DNA of 64,000 bases from Antedon mediterranea (GCF_964355755.1 NC_092675.1:13717312-13781311); one strand, 5' to 3'; counted from the stretch's first letter, positions 1 to 13,505 are shown. Program-made: numbers and translations. The notes: generated from the sequence alone by a model not told the origin.

Positions 1-88
1 CTTAGAATAGCTTCAAATCACATTTGGAGACGTTTTAGACCATTTTGTGATTTTCGAAAAAACTTGTTAACATAAAAACACGAAAGTG
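1..88. repeat. Type A satellite monomer (example, 88 bp)
   Basis: Representative of the most common monomer; the next copy starts at 89 and the next at 177. Within it are an interrupted dyad (CAAAT, 3 bases, ATTTG) at about 14-26, the shared core at about 31-47, the perfect palindrome TTTTCGAAAA at 51-60 and the palindrome TGTTAACA at 65-72. A and T tracts of 3-6 bases fall about every 8-10 bp over much of the unit. Two A monomers span 176 bp, close to a nucleosome repeat. No protein-coding potential is apparent. Confidence 0.95.
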
Positions 89-616
89 CTTAGAATAGCT
101 TCAAATCGCATTTGGAAACGTTTTAGACCATTTTGTGATTTTCGAAAAAACTTGTTAACATAAAAACACGAAAGTGCTTAGAATAGCTTCAAATCGCATT
201 TGGAAACGTTTTAGACCATTTTGTGATTTTCGAAAAAAATTGTTAACATAAAAACACCAAAGTGTTTAGAATAGCTTCAAATCGCATTTGGAGACGTTTT
301 AGACCAATTTGTGATTTTCGAAAAAACTTATCAACATAAAAACACCAAAGGGTTTAGAATAGCTTCAAATCGCATTTGGAGACGTTTTAGACCATTTTGT
401 GATTTTCGAAAAAACTTGTTAACATAAAAACACGAAAGTGCTTAGAATAGCTTCAAATCGCATTTGGAAACGTTTTAGACCATTTTGTGATTTTCGAAAA
501 AACTTGTTAACATAAAAACATGAAAGTGCTTAGAATAGCTTCAAATCGTATTTGGAGACGTTTTAGACCATTTTGTGATTTTCGAAAAAACTTGTTAACA
601 TAAAAACACCAAAGTG

Positions 617-868
617 CTTAGAATAGCTTCAAATCGCATTTGGAGACGTTTTAGACCATTTTGTGCATTTCGATGAAACTTGGTTACACAAAAACATCAA
701 AGTGCTTAAAATCACATTATAAACCATTTTAGACCATTTTGAGCATTTCGATAACACTTTTCACACAAAAACATCAAAGAGCACAAAATAGCTTAATATC
801 GTATTTAAAAACGTTTTAGACCATTTTGAGCATTTCGACAAAACTTTTTCACACAAAACACCAAAGTG
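617..868. repeat. A'-B-C trimer cassette (example, 252 bp)
   Basis: Three consecutive variant monomers. A' is 617-704 (88 bp, with GTGCATTTCGATGAAACTTG and TACACAAAAACATC instead of the usual right half). B is 705-781 (77 bp, with CACATTATAAACC replacing the longer left half). C is 782-868 (87 bp, CACAAAATAGCTTAATATCG start and CACACAAAACACC end). This ordered set recurs many times in the window, for example near 2,341-2,590, 6,525-6,790 and 29,060-29,310. Deletion or addition of exactly one 252 bp cassette distinguishes some HOR copies, so it behaves as a unit of exchange. Confidence 0.85.
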
Positions 869-3249
869 CTTAGAATAGCTTCAAATCGCATTTGGAAACG
901 TTTTAGACCATTTTGTGATTTTCGAAAAAAATTGTTAACATAAAAACACCAAAGTGCTTAGAATCACATTATAAACCGTTTTAGACCATTTTGAGCATTT
1001 CGATAACAATTTTCACACAAAAACATCAAAGAGCACAAATTAGCTTAATATCGTATTTAAAAATGTTTTAGACCATTTTGAGCATTTGGATAAAACTTTT
1101 TCACACAAAACACCAAAGTGCTTAGAATAGCTTCAAATCGCATTTGGAGACGTTTTAGACCATTTTGTGATTTTTGAAAAAAATTGTTAACATAAAAACA
1201 CCAAAGTGCTTAGAATAGCTTCAAATCACATTTGGAGACGTTTTAGACCATTTTGTGATATTCGAAAAAACTTGTTAACATAAAAACACGAAAGTGCTTA
1301 GAATAGCTTCAAATCGCATTTGGAAACGTTTTAGACCATTTTGTGATTTTCGAAAAAACTTGTTAACATAAAAACACCAAAGTGCTTAGAATAGCTTCAA
1401 ATCGCATTTGGAAACGTTTTAGACCATTTTGTTATTTTCGAAAAAAATTGTTAACATAAAAACACCAAAGTGCTTAGAATCACATTATAAACCGTTTTAG
1501 ACCATTTTGAGCATTTCGATAACAATTTTCACACAAAAACATCAAAGAGCACAAAATAGCTTAATATCGTATTTAAAAATGTTTTAGACCATTTTGAGCA
1601 TTTAGATAAAACTTTTTCACACAAAACACAAAAGTGCTTAGAATAGCTTCAAATCGCATTTGGAGACGTTTTAGACCATTTTGTGATTTTTGAAAAAACT
1701 TGTTAACATAAAAACACCAAAGTGCTTAGAATAGCTTCAAATCACATTTGGAGACGTTTTAGACCATTTTGTGATTTTCGAAAATACTTGTTAACATAAA
1801 AACACGAAAGTGCTTAGAATAGCTTCAAATCGCATTTGGAAACGTTTTAGACCATTTTGTGATTTTCGAAAAAACTTGTTAACATAAAAACACGAAAGTG
1901 CTTAGAATAGCTTCAAATCGCATTTGGAAACGTTTTAGACCATTTTGTGATTTTCGAAAAAAATTGTTAACATAAAAACACCAAAGTGTTTAGAATAGCT
2001 TCAAATCGCATTTGGAGACGTTTTAGACCAATTTGTGATTTTCGAAAAAAGTTATCAACATAAAAACACCAAAGGGTTTAGAATAGCTTCAAATCGCATT
2101 TGGAGACGTTTTAGACCATTTTGTGATTTTCGAAAAAACTTGTTAACATAAAAACACGAAAGTGCTTAGAATAGCTTCAAATCGCATTTGGAAACGTTTT
2201 AGACCATTTTGTGATTTTCGAAAAAACTTGTTAACATAAAAACATGAAAGTGCTTAGAATAGCTTCAAATCGTATTTGGAGACGTTTTAGACCATTTTGT
2301 GATTTTCGAAAAAACTTGTTAACATAAAAACACCAAAGTGCTTAGAATAGCTTCAAATCGCATTTGGAGACGTTTTAGACCATGTTGTGCATTTCGATGA
2401 AACTTGGTTACACAAAAACATCAAAGTGCTTAAAATCACATTATAAACCATTTTAGACCATTTTGAGCATTTCGATAACACTTTTCACACAAAAACATCA
2501 AAGAGCACAAAATAGCTTAATATCGTATTTAAAAACGTTTTAGACCATTTTGAGCATTTCGACAAAACTTTTTCACACAAAACACCAAAGTGCTTAGAAT
2601 AGCTTCAAATCGCATTTGGAGACGTTTTAGACCATTTTGTGATTTTCGAAAAAACTTGTTAACATAAAAACATCAAAGTGTACAGAATAACTTCAAATCG
2701 CATTTGGAGACCGTTTTAGGCCAATTTGTGATTTTCGAAAAAACTTGTTAACCTAAAAATACCAAAGTGTTTAGAATAGCTTCAAATCGCATTTGGAGAC
2801 GTTTTAGACCATTTTGTGATTTTCGAAAAAACTTGTTAACATAAAAACACCAAAGTGCTTCAAATCGCATTTGGAGACATTTTAGACCAATTTGTGATTT
2901 TTGAAAAAACTTGTTAACATAAAAACACCAAAGTGCTTACAATAGCTTCAAATCGCATTTGGAGACGTTTTAGACCATTTTATGCATTTCGATGAAACTT
3001 GGTTACACAAAAACATTAAAGTGCTTAAAATCACATTATAATCCGTTTTAGACCATTTTGAGCATTTCGATAACACTTTTCACACAAAAACATCAAAGAG
3101 CACAAAATAGCTTAATATCGTATTTAAAAACGTTTTATACCATTTTGAGCATTTCGACAAAACTTTTTCACACAAAACACCAAAGTGCTTAGAATAGCTT
3201 CAAATCGCATTTGGAGACGTTTTAGACCATTTTGTGATTTTCGAAAAAA

Positions 3250-5820
3250 CTTGTCAACATAAAAACACCAAAGTGTTTAGAATAGCTTCAAATCGCATTT
3301 GGAGACGTGTTAGACCAATTTGTGATTTTCGAAAAAACTTATCAACATAAAAACACCAAAGGGTTTAGAATATCTTCAAATCGCATTTGGAGACGTTTTA
3401 GACCATTTTGTGATTTTCGAAAAAACTTGTTAACATAAAAACACCAAAGTGCTTAGAATAGCTTCAAATCGCATTTGGAGACGTTTTAGACCATTTTGTG
3501 ATTTTCAAAAAAAATTGTTAACATAAAAACACCAAAGTGCATAGAATCACATTATAAACCGTTTTAGACCATTTAGAGCATTTCGATAACAATTTTCACA
3601 CAAAAACATCAATGAGCACAAAATAGCTTAATATCGTATTTAAAAATGTTTTAGACCATTTTGAGCATTTAGACAAAACTTTTTCACACAAAACACCAAA
3701 GTGCTTAGAATAGCTTCAAATCGCATTTGGAGACGTTTTAGACAATTTTGTGATTTTCGAAAAAAATTGTTAACATAAAAACACCAAAGTGCTTAGAATA
3801 GCTTCAAATCGCATTTGGAGACGTTTTAGACCATTTTGTGATTTTCGAAAAAACTTGGTTACACAAAAACATCAAAGTGCTTAAAATCACATTATAAACC
3901 GTTTTAGACCATTTTGAGCATTTCGATAACACTTTTCACACAAAAACATCATAGAGCACGAAAAAGCTTAATATCGTATTTAAAAACGTTTTAGACCATT
4001 TTGAGCATTTCGACAAAACTTGTTAACATAAAAACACCAAAGTGCTTAGAATGGCTTCAAATCGCATTTAGAAACGTTTTAGACCATTTTGTGATTTTCG
4101 AAAAAAATTGTTAACATAAAAACACCAAAGTGCTTAGAATCACATTATAAACCGTTTTAGACCATTTTGAGCATTTCGATAACAATTTTCACACAAAAAC
4201 ATCAAAGAGCACAAAATAGCTTAATATCGTATTTAAAAATGTTTTAGACCATTTTGAGCATTTAGATAAAACTTTTTCACACAAAACACCAAAGTGCTTA
4301 AAATAGCTTCAAATCGCATTTGGAGACGTTTTAGACCATTTTGTGATTTTTGAAAAAACTTGTTAACATAAAAACACCAAAGTGCTTAGAATAGCTTCAA
4401 ATCACATTTGGAGACGTTTTAGACCATTTTGTGATTTTCGAAAAAACTTGTTAACATAAAAACACGAAAGTGCTTAGAATAGCTTCAAATCGCATTTGGA
4501 AACGTTTTAGACCATTTTGTGATTTTCGAAAAAACTTGTTAACATAAAAACACCAAAGTGTTTAGAATAGCTTCAAATCGCATTTGGAGACGTGTTAGAC
4601 CAATTTGTGATTTTCGAAAAAACTTATCAACATAAAAACACCAAAGGGTTTAGAATATCTTCAAATCGCATTTGGAGACGTTTTAGACCATTTTGTGATT
4701 TTCGAAAAAACTTGTTAACATAAAAACACCAAAGTGCTTAGAATAGCTTCAAATCGCATTTGGAGACGTTTTAGACCATTTTGTGATTTTCAAAAAAAAT
4801 TGTTAACATAAAAACACCAAAGTGCATAGAATCACATTATAAACCGTTTTAGACCATTTAGAGCATTTCGATAACAATTTTCACACAAAAACATCAATGA
4901 GCACAAAATAGCTTAATATCGTATTTAAAAATGTTTTAGACCATTTTGAGCATTTAGACAAAACTTTTTCACACAAAACACCAAAGTGCTTAGAATAGCT
5001 TCAAATCGCATTTGGAGACGTTTTAGACAATTTTGTGATTTTCGAAAAAAATTGTTAACATAAAAACACCAAAGTGCTTAGAATAGCTTCAAATCGCATT
5101 TGGAGACGTTTTAGACCATTTTGTGATTTTCGAAAAAACTTGGTTACACAAAAACATCAAAGTGCTTAAAATCACATTATAAACCGTTTTAGACCATTTT
5201 GAGCATTTCGATAACACTTTTCACACAAAAACATCATAGAGCACAAAAAAGCTTAATATCGTATTTAAAAACGTTTTAGACCATTTTGAGCATTTCGACA
5301 AAACTTGTTAACATAAAAACACCAAAGTGCTTAGAATGGCTTCAAATCGCATTTAGAAACGTTTTAGACCATTTTGTGATTTTCGAAAAAAATTGTTAAC
5401 ATAAAAACACCAAAGTGCTTAGAATCACATTATAAACCGTTTTAGACCATTTTGAGCATTTCGATAACAATTTTCACACAAAAACATCAAAGAGCACAAA
5501 ATAGCTTAATATCGTATTTAAAAATGTTTTAGACCATTTTGAGCATTTAGATAAAACTTTTTCACACAAAACACCAAAGTGCTTAAAATAGCTTCAAATC
5601 GCATTTGGAGACGTTTTAGACCATTTTGTGATTTTTGAAAAAACTTGTTAACATAAAAACACCAAAGTGCTTAGAATAGCTTCAAATCACATTTGGAGAC
5701 GTTTTAGACCATTTTGTGATTTTCGAAAAAACTTGTTAACATAAAAACACGAAAGTGCTTAGAATAGCTTCAAATCGCATTTGGAAACGTTTTAGACCAT
5801 TTTGTGATTTTCGAAAAAAC
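3250..5820. repeat. 1,285 bp tandem segmental duplication
   Basis: Markers recur at offset 1,285: GACGTGTTAG at 3,304 and 4,589, GCATAGAATCAC at about 3,541 and 4,826, and CAAATCACATTT starting monomers at 4,385 and 5,670. The related copy at about 8.15-9.42 kb has only one unit. This region is therefore a local duplication inside the larger HOR. Boundaries are approximate because they fall inside near-identical monomers. Confidence 0.75.
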
Positions 5821-8800
5821 TTGTTAACATAAAAACACGAAAGTGCTTAGAATAGCTTCAAATCGCATTTGGAAACGTTTTAGACCATTTTGTGATTTTC
5901 GAAAAAACTTGTTAACATAAAAACACGAAAGTGCTTAGAATAGCTTCAAATCGCATTTGGAAACGTTTTAGACCATTTTGTGATTTTCGAAAAAAATTGT
6001 TAACATAAAAACACCAAAGTGTTTAGAATAGCTTCAAATCGCATTTGGAGACGTTTTAGACCAATTTGTGATTTTCGAAAAAACTTATCAACATAAAAAC
6101 ACCAAAGGGTTTAGAATAGCTTCAAATCGCATTTGGAGACGTTTTAGACCATTTTGTGATTTTGAAAAAACTTGTTAACATAAAAACACCAAAGTGCTTA
6201 GAATAGCTTCAAATCGCATTTGGAGACGTTTTAGACCATTTTGTGATTTTCGAAAAAACTTGTTAACATAAAAACACCAAAGTGCTTAGAATAGTTTCAA
6301 ATCGTATTTGGAGACGTTTTAGACCATTTTGAGATTTTCGAAAAAACTTGGTTACACAAAAACATCAAAGTGCTTAAAATCACATTATAAACCGTTTTAG
6401 ACCATTTTGAGCATTTCGGTAACACTTTTCACACAAAAACATCAAAGAGCACAAAATAGCTTAATATCGTTTTTAAAAACGTTTTAGACCATTTTGAGCA
6501 TTTAGACAAAACTTTTTCACACAAAACACCAAAGTGCTTAGAATAGCTTCAAATCGCATTTGGAGACGTTTTAGACCATTTTGTGCATTTCGATGAAACT
6601 TGGTTACACAAAAACATCAAAGTGCTTAAAATCACATTATAAATCGTTTTAGACCATTTTGTGATTTTTGAAAAAACTTGTTAACATAAAAACACCAAAG
6701 TGCTTAGAATAGCTTCAAATCACATTTGGAGACGTTTTAGACCATTTAGTGATTTTCGAAAAAACTTGTTAACATAAAAACACGAAAGTGCTTAGAATAG
6801 CTTCAAATCGCATTTGGAAAGGTTTTAGACCATTTTGTGATTTTCGAAAAAAATTGTTAACATAAAAACACCAAAGTGTTTAGAATAGCTTCAAATCGCA
6901 TTTGGAGACGTTTTAGACCAATTTGTGATTTTCGAAAAAACTTATCAACATAAAAACACCAAAGGGTTTAGAATAGCTTCAAATCGCATTTGGAGACGTT
7001 TTAGACCATTTTGTGATTTTCGAAAAAACTTGTTAACATAAAAACACGAAAGTGCTTAGAATAGCTTCAAATCGCATTTGGAAACGTTTTAGACCATTTT
7101 GTGATTTTCGAAAAAACTTGTTAACATAAAAACATGAAAGTGCTTAGAATAGCTTCAAATCGTATTTGGAGACGTTTTAGACCATTTTGTGATTTTCGAA
7201 AAAACTTGTTAACATAAAAACACAAATGTGCTTAGAATAGCTTCAAATCGCATTTGGAGACGTTTTAGACCATTTTGTGCATTTCGATGAAACTTGGTTA
7301 CACAAAAACATCAAAGTGCTTAAAATCACATTATAAACCATTTTAGACCATTTTGAGCATTTCGATAACACTTTTCACACAAAAACATCAAAGAGCACAA
7401 AATAGCTTAATATCGTATTTAAAAACGTTTTAGACCATTTTGAGCATTTCGACAAAACTTTTTCACACAAAACACCAAAGTGCTTAGAATAGCTTCAAAT
7501 CGCATTTGGAGACGTTTTAGACCATTTTGTGATTTTCGAAAAAACTTGTTAACATAAAAACATCAAAGTGTACAGAATAACTTCAAATCGCATTTGGAGA
7601 CCGTTTTAGGCCAATTTGTGATTTTCGAAAAAACTTGTTAACCTAAAAATACCAAAGTGTTTAGAATAGCTTCAAATCGCATTTGGAGACGTTTTAGACC
7701 ATTTTGTGATTTTCGAAAAAACTTGTTAACATAAAAACACCAAAGTGCTTCAAATCGCATTTGGAGACATTTTAGACCAATTTGTGATTTTTGAAAAAAC
7801 TTGTTAACATAAAAACACCAAAGTGCTTACAATAGCTTCAAATCGCATTTGGAGACGTTTTAGACCATTTTATGCATTTCGATGAAACTTGGTTACACAA
7901 AAACATCAAAGTGCTTAAAATCACATTATAATCCGTTTTAGACCATTTTGAGCATTTCGATAACACTTTTCACACAAAAACATCAAAGAGCACAAAATAG
8001 CTTAATATCGTATTTAAAAACGTTTTATACCATTTTGAGCATTTCGACAAAACTTTTTCACACAAAACACCAAAGTGCTTAGAATAGCTTCAAATCGCAT
8101 TTGGAGACGTTTTAGACCATTTTGTGATTTTCGAAAAAACTTGTCAACATAAAAACACCAAAGTGTTTAGAATAGCTTCAAATCGCATTTGGAGACGTGT
8201 TAGACCAATTTGTGATTTTCGAAAAAACTTATCAACATAAAAACACCAAAGGGTTTAGAATATCTTCAAATCGCATTTGGAGACGTTTTAGACCATTTTG
8301 TGATTTTCGAAAAAACTTGTTAACATAAAAACACCAAAGTGCTTAGAATAGCTTCAAATCGCATTTGGAGACGTTTTAGACCATTTTGTGATTTTCAAAA
8401 AAAATTGTTAACATAAAAACACCAAAGTGCATAGAATCACATTATAAACCGTTTTAGACCATTTAGAGCATTTCGATAACAATTTTCACACAAAAACATC
8501 AATGAGCACAAAATAGCTTAATATCGTATTTAAAAATGTTTTAGACCATTTTGAGCATTTAGACAAAACTTTTTCACACAAAACACCAAAGTGCTTAGAA
8601 TAGCTTCAAATCGCATTTGGAGACGTTTTAGACAATTTTGTGATTTTCGAAAAAAATTGTTAACATAAAAACACCAAAGTGCTTAGAATAGCTTCAAATC
8701 GCATTTGGAGACGTTTTAGACCATTTTGTGATTTTCGAAAAAACTTGGTTACACAAAAACATCAAAGTGCTTAAAATCACATTATAAACCGTTTTAGACC

Positions 8801-11750
8801 ATTTTGAGCATTTCGATAACACTTTTCACACAAAAACATCATAGAGCACAAAAAAGCTTAATATCGTATTTAAAAACGTTTTAGACCATTTTGAGCATTT
8901 CGACAAAACTTGTTAACATAAAAACACCAAAGTGCTTAGAATGGCTTCAAATCGCATTTAGAAACGTTTTAGACCATTTTGTGATTTTCGAAAAAAATTG
9001 TTAACATAAAAACACCAAAGTGCTTAGAATCACATTATAAACCGTTTTAGACCATTTTGAGCATTTCGATAACAATTTTCACACAAAAACATCAAAGAGC
9101 ACAAAATAGCTTAATATCGTATTTAAAAATGTTTTAGACCATTTTGAGCATTTAGATAAAACTTTTTCACACAAAACACCAAAGTGCTTAAAATAGCTTC
9201 AAATCGCATTTGGAGACGTTTTAGACCATTTTGTGATTTTTGAAAAAACTTGTTAACATAAAAACACCAAAGTGCTTAGAATAGCTTCAAATCACATTTG
9301 GAGACGTTTTAGACCATTTTGTGATTTTCGAAAAAACTTGTTAACATAAAAACACGAAAGTGCTTAGAATAGCTTCAAATCGCATTTGGAAACGTTTTAG
9401 ACCATTTTGTGATTTTCGAAAAAACTTGTTAACATAAAAACACGAAAGTGCTTAGAATAGCTTCAAATCGCATTTGGAAACGTTTTAGACCATTTTGTGA
9501 TTTTCGAAAAAACTTGTTAACATAAAAACACGAAAGTGCTTAGAATAGCTTCAAATCGCATTTGGAAACGTTTTAGACCATTTTGTGATTTTCGAAAAAA
9601 ATTGTTAACATAAAAACACCAAAGTGTTTAGAATAGCTTCAAATCGCATTTGGAGACGTTTTTGACCAATTTGTGATTTTCGAAAAAACTTATCAACATA
9701 AAAACACCAAAGGGTTTAGAATAGCTTCAAATCGCATTTGGAGACGTTTTAGACCATTTTGTGATTTTGAAAAAACTTGTTAACATAAAAACACCAAAGT
9801 GCTTAGAATAGCTTCAAATCGCATTTGGAGACGTTTTAGACCATTTTGTGATTTTCGAAAAAACTTGTTAACATAAAAACACCAAAGTGCTTAGAATAGC
9901 TTCAAATCGTATTTGGAGACGTTTTAGACCATTTTGAGATTTTCGAAAAAACTTGGTTACACAAAAACATCAAAGTGCTTAAAATCACATTATAAACCGT
10001 TTTAGACCATTTTGAGCATTTCGGTAACACTTTTCACACAAAAACATCAAAGAGCACAAAATAGCTTAATATCGTATTTAAAAACGTTTTAGACCATTTT
10101 GAGCATTTAGACAAAACTTTTTCACACAAAACACCAAAGTGCTTAGAATAGCTTCAAATCGCATTTGGAGACGTTTTAGACCATTTTGTGCATTTCGATG
10201 AAACTTGGTTACACAAAAACATCAAAGTGCTTAAAATCACATTATAAATCGTTTTAGACCATTTTGTGATTTTTGAAAAAACTTGTTAACATAAAAACAC
10301 CAAAGTGCTTAGAATAGCTTCAAATCACATTTGGAGACGTTTTAGACCATTTAGTGATTTTCGAAAAAACTTGTTAACATAAAAACACGAAAGTGCTTAG
10401 AATAGCTTCAAATCGCATTTGGAAAGGTTTTAGACCATTTTGTGATTTTCGAAAAAAATTGTTAACATAAAAACACCAAAGTGTTTAGAATAGCTTCAAA
10501 TCGCATTTGGAGACGTTTTAGACCAATTTGTGATTTTCGAAAAAACTTATCAACATAAAAACACCAAAGGGTTTAGAATAGCTTCAAATCGCATTTGGAG
10601 ACGTTTTAGACCATTTTGTGATTTTCGAAAAAACTTGTTAACATAAAAACACGAAAGTGCTTAGAATAGCTTCAAATCGTATTTGGAAACGTTTTAGACC
10701 ATTTTGTGATTTTCGAAAAAACTTGTTAACATAAAAACATGAAAGTGCTTAGAATAGCTTCAAATCGTATTTGGAGACGTTTTAGACCATTTTGTGATTT
10801 TCGAAAAAACTTGTTAACATAAAAACACAAATGTGCTTAGAATAGCTTCAAATCGCATTTGGAGACGTTTTAGACCATTTTGTGCATTTCGATGAAACTT
10901 GGTTACACAAAAACATCAAAGTGCTTAAAATCACATTATAAACCATTTTAGACCATTTTGAGCATTTCGATAACACTTTTCACACAAAAACATCAAAGAG
11001 CACAAAATAGCTTAATATCGTATTTAAAAACGTTTTAGACCATTTTGAGCATTTCGACAAAACTTTTTCACACAAAACACCAAAGTGCTTAGAATAGCTT
11101 CAAATCGCATTTGGAGACGTTTTAGACCATTTTGTGATTTTCGAAAAAACTTGTTAACATAAAAACATCAAAGTGTACAGAATAACTTCAAATCGCATTT
11201 GGAGACCGTTTTAGGCCAATTTGTGATTTTCGAAAAAACTTGTTAACCTAAAAATACCAAAGTGTTTAGAATAGCTTCAAATCGCATTTGGAGACGTTTT
11301 AGACCATTTTGTGATTTTCGAAAAAACTTGTTAACATAAAAACACCAAAGTGCTTCAAATCGCATTTGGAGACATTTTAGACCAATTTGTGATTTTTGAA
11401 AAAACTTGTTAACATAAAAACACCAAAGTGCTTACAATAGCTTCAAATCGTATTTGGAGACGTTTTAGACCATTTTGTGATTTTCGAAAAAACTTGTTAA
11501 CATAAAAACACCAAAGTACTTAGAATAGCTTCAAATCGCATTTGGAGACGTTTTAGACCATTTTATGCATTTCGATGAAACTTGGTTACACAAAAACATC
11601 AAAGTGCTTAAAATCACATTATAATCCGTTTTAGACCATTTTGAGGATTTCGATAACACTTTTCACACAAAAACATCAAAGAGCACAAAATAGCTTAATA
11701 TCGTATTTAAAAACTTTTTAGACCATTTTGAGCATTTCGACAAAACTTTT
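4541..11750. repeat. 3,605 bp higher-order repeat, two tandem copies
   Basis: Markers separated by 3,605 bp: GGAAAGGTTTTAG at 6,816 and 10,421, CATCAAAGTGTACAG at 7,561 and 11,166, and GCATAGAATCAC at 4,826 and 8,431. The second copy carries one extra 88 bp monomer near 11,430-11,520 (CTTACAATAG monomer followed by an added A). Beyond that the offset becomes 3,693. An earlier partial copy sits about 4,890 bp upstream (2,671 to 7,561), which equals 3,605 plus the 1,285 bp duplication. Confidence 0.75.
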
Positions 11751-13498
11751 TCACACAAAACACCAAAGTGCTTAGAATAGCTTCAAATCGCATTTGGAGA
11801 CGTTTTAGACCATTTTGTGATTTTCGAAAAAAATTGTTAACATAAAAACATCAAAGTGTACAGAATAGCTTCAAATCGCATTTGGAGACCGTTTTAGGCC
11901 AATTTGTGATTTTCGAAAAAACTTGTTAACCTAAAAATACCAAAGTGTTTAGAATAGCTTCAAATCGCATTTGGAGACGTTTTAGACCATTTTGTGATTT
12001 TCGAAAAAACTTGTTAACATAAAAACACCAAAGTGCTTAGAATAGCTTCAAATCGCATTTGGAGACATTTTAGACCAATTTGTGATTTTCGAAAAAACTT
12101 ATCAACATAAAAACACCAAAGGGTTTAGAATATCTTCAAATCGCATTTGGAGACGTTTTAGACCATTTTGTGATTTTCGAAAAAACTTGTTAACATAAAA
12201 ACACCAAAGTGCTTAGAATAGCTTCAAATCGCATTTGGAGACGTTTTAGACCAATTTGTGATTTTCGAAAAAACTTATCAACATAAAAACACCAAAGGGT
12301 TTAGAATAGCTTCAAATCGCATTTGGAGACGTTTTAGACCATTTTGTGATTTTGAAAAAACTTGTTAACATAAAAACACCAAAGTGCTTAGAATAGCTTC
12401 AAATCGCATTTGGAGACGTTTTAGACCATTTTGTGATTTTCGAAAAAACTTGTTAACATAAAAACACCAAAGTGCTTAGAATAGCTTCAAATCGTATTTG
12501 GAGACTTTTTAGACCATTTTGAGATTTTCGAAAAAACTTGGTTACACAAAAACATCAAAGTGCTTAAAATCACATTATAAACCGTTTTAGACCATTTTGA
12601 GCATTTCGATAACACTTTTCACACAAAAACATCAAAGAGCACAAAATAGCTTAATATCGTATTTAAAAACGTTTTAGACCATTTTGAGCATTTCGACAAA
12701 ACTTTTTCACACAAAACACCAAAGTGCTTAGAATAGCTTCAAATCGCATTTGGAGACGTTTTAGACCAATTTGTGATTTTTGAAAAAACTTGTTAACATA
12801 AAAACACCAAAGTGCTTAGAATAGCTTCAAATCACATTTGGAGACGTTTTAGACCATTTTGTGATTTTCGAAAAAACTTGTTAACATAAAAACACGAAAG
12901 TGCTTAGAATAGCTTCAAATCGCCTTTGGAAACGTTTTAGACCATTTTGTGATTTTCGAAAAAACTTGTTAACATAAAAACACGAAAGTGCTTAGAATCA
13001 CATTATAAACCGTTTTAGACCATTTTGAGCATTTCGATAACAATTTTCACACAAAAACATCAAAGAGCACAAAATAGCTTAATATCGTATTTAAAAATGT
13101 TTTAGACCATTTTGAGCATTTAGATAAAACTTTTTCACACAAAACACCAAAGTGCTTAGAATAGCTTCAAATCGCATTTGGAGACGTTTTAGACCATTTT
13201 GTGATTTTTGAAAAAACTTGTTAACATAAAAACACCAAAGTGCTTAGAATAGCTTCAAATCACATTTGGAGATGTTTTAGACCATTTTGTGATTTTTGAA
13301 AAAACTTGTTAACATAAAAACACGAAAGTGCTTAGAATAGCTTCAAATCGCATTTGGAAACGTTTTAGACCATTTTGTGATTTTCGAAAAAGATTGTTAA
13401 CATAAAAACACCAATGTGCTTAGAATCACATTATAAACCGTTTTAGACCATTTTGAGCATTTCGATAACAATTTTCACACAAAAACATCAAAGAGCAC

Positions 13499-13505
13499 AA
13501 AATAG
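13499..13505. other. Uninserted LINE target site (paralogous empty site 1)
   Basis: A single AAAATAG followed directly by CTTAATATCG at 13,506. The flanks to the left match those of the LINE copies (offset 28,041 to copy 1). The flanks to the right match those after copy 2 (offset 37,022), including the rare ATTTATAAATG start and the AGTTCTTAG junction. It shows what the locus looks like without the element. Confidence 0.85.

Larger units (their letters stand above)
1..2609. repeat. 1,724 bp offset duplication (1-885 repeated at 1725-2609)
   Basis: The succession of variants in 1-885 returns at offset 1,724: CAAATCACATTTGG at the start, CACGAAAG twice, AGTGTTTAG (261 and 1,985), CAAAGGGTTTAG, and then the A'-B-C cassette. 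Differences are single bases, such as CATTTTGTGC changed to CATGTTGTGC at 2,391. Similarity stops around 885/2,610. The start cannot be seen because the window begins there. The stretch between (about 886-1,724) holds ordinary A, B and C monomers. Confidence 0.75.

Noticed and set aside
31-47. CENP-B box in the satellite monomer
   Set aside because: The required TTCG....A..CGGG pattern is not present; the TTCG in the monomer is part of TTTTCGAAAA and no CGGG follows.
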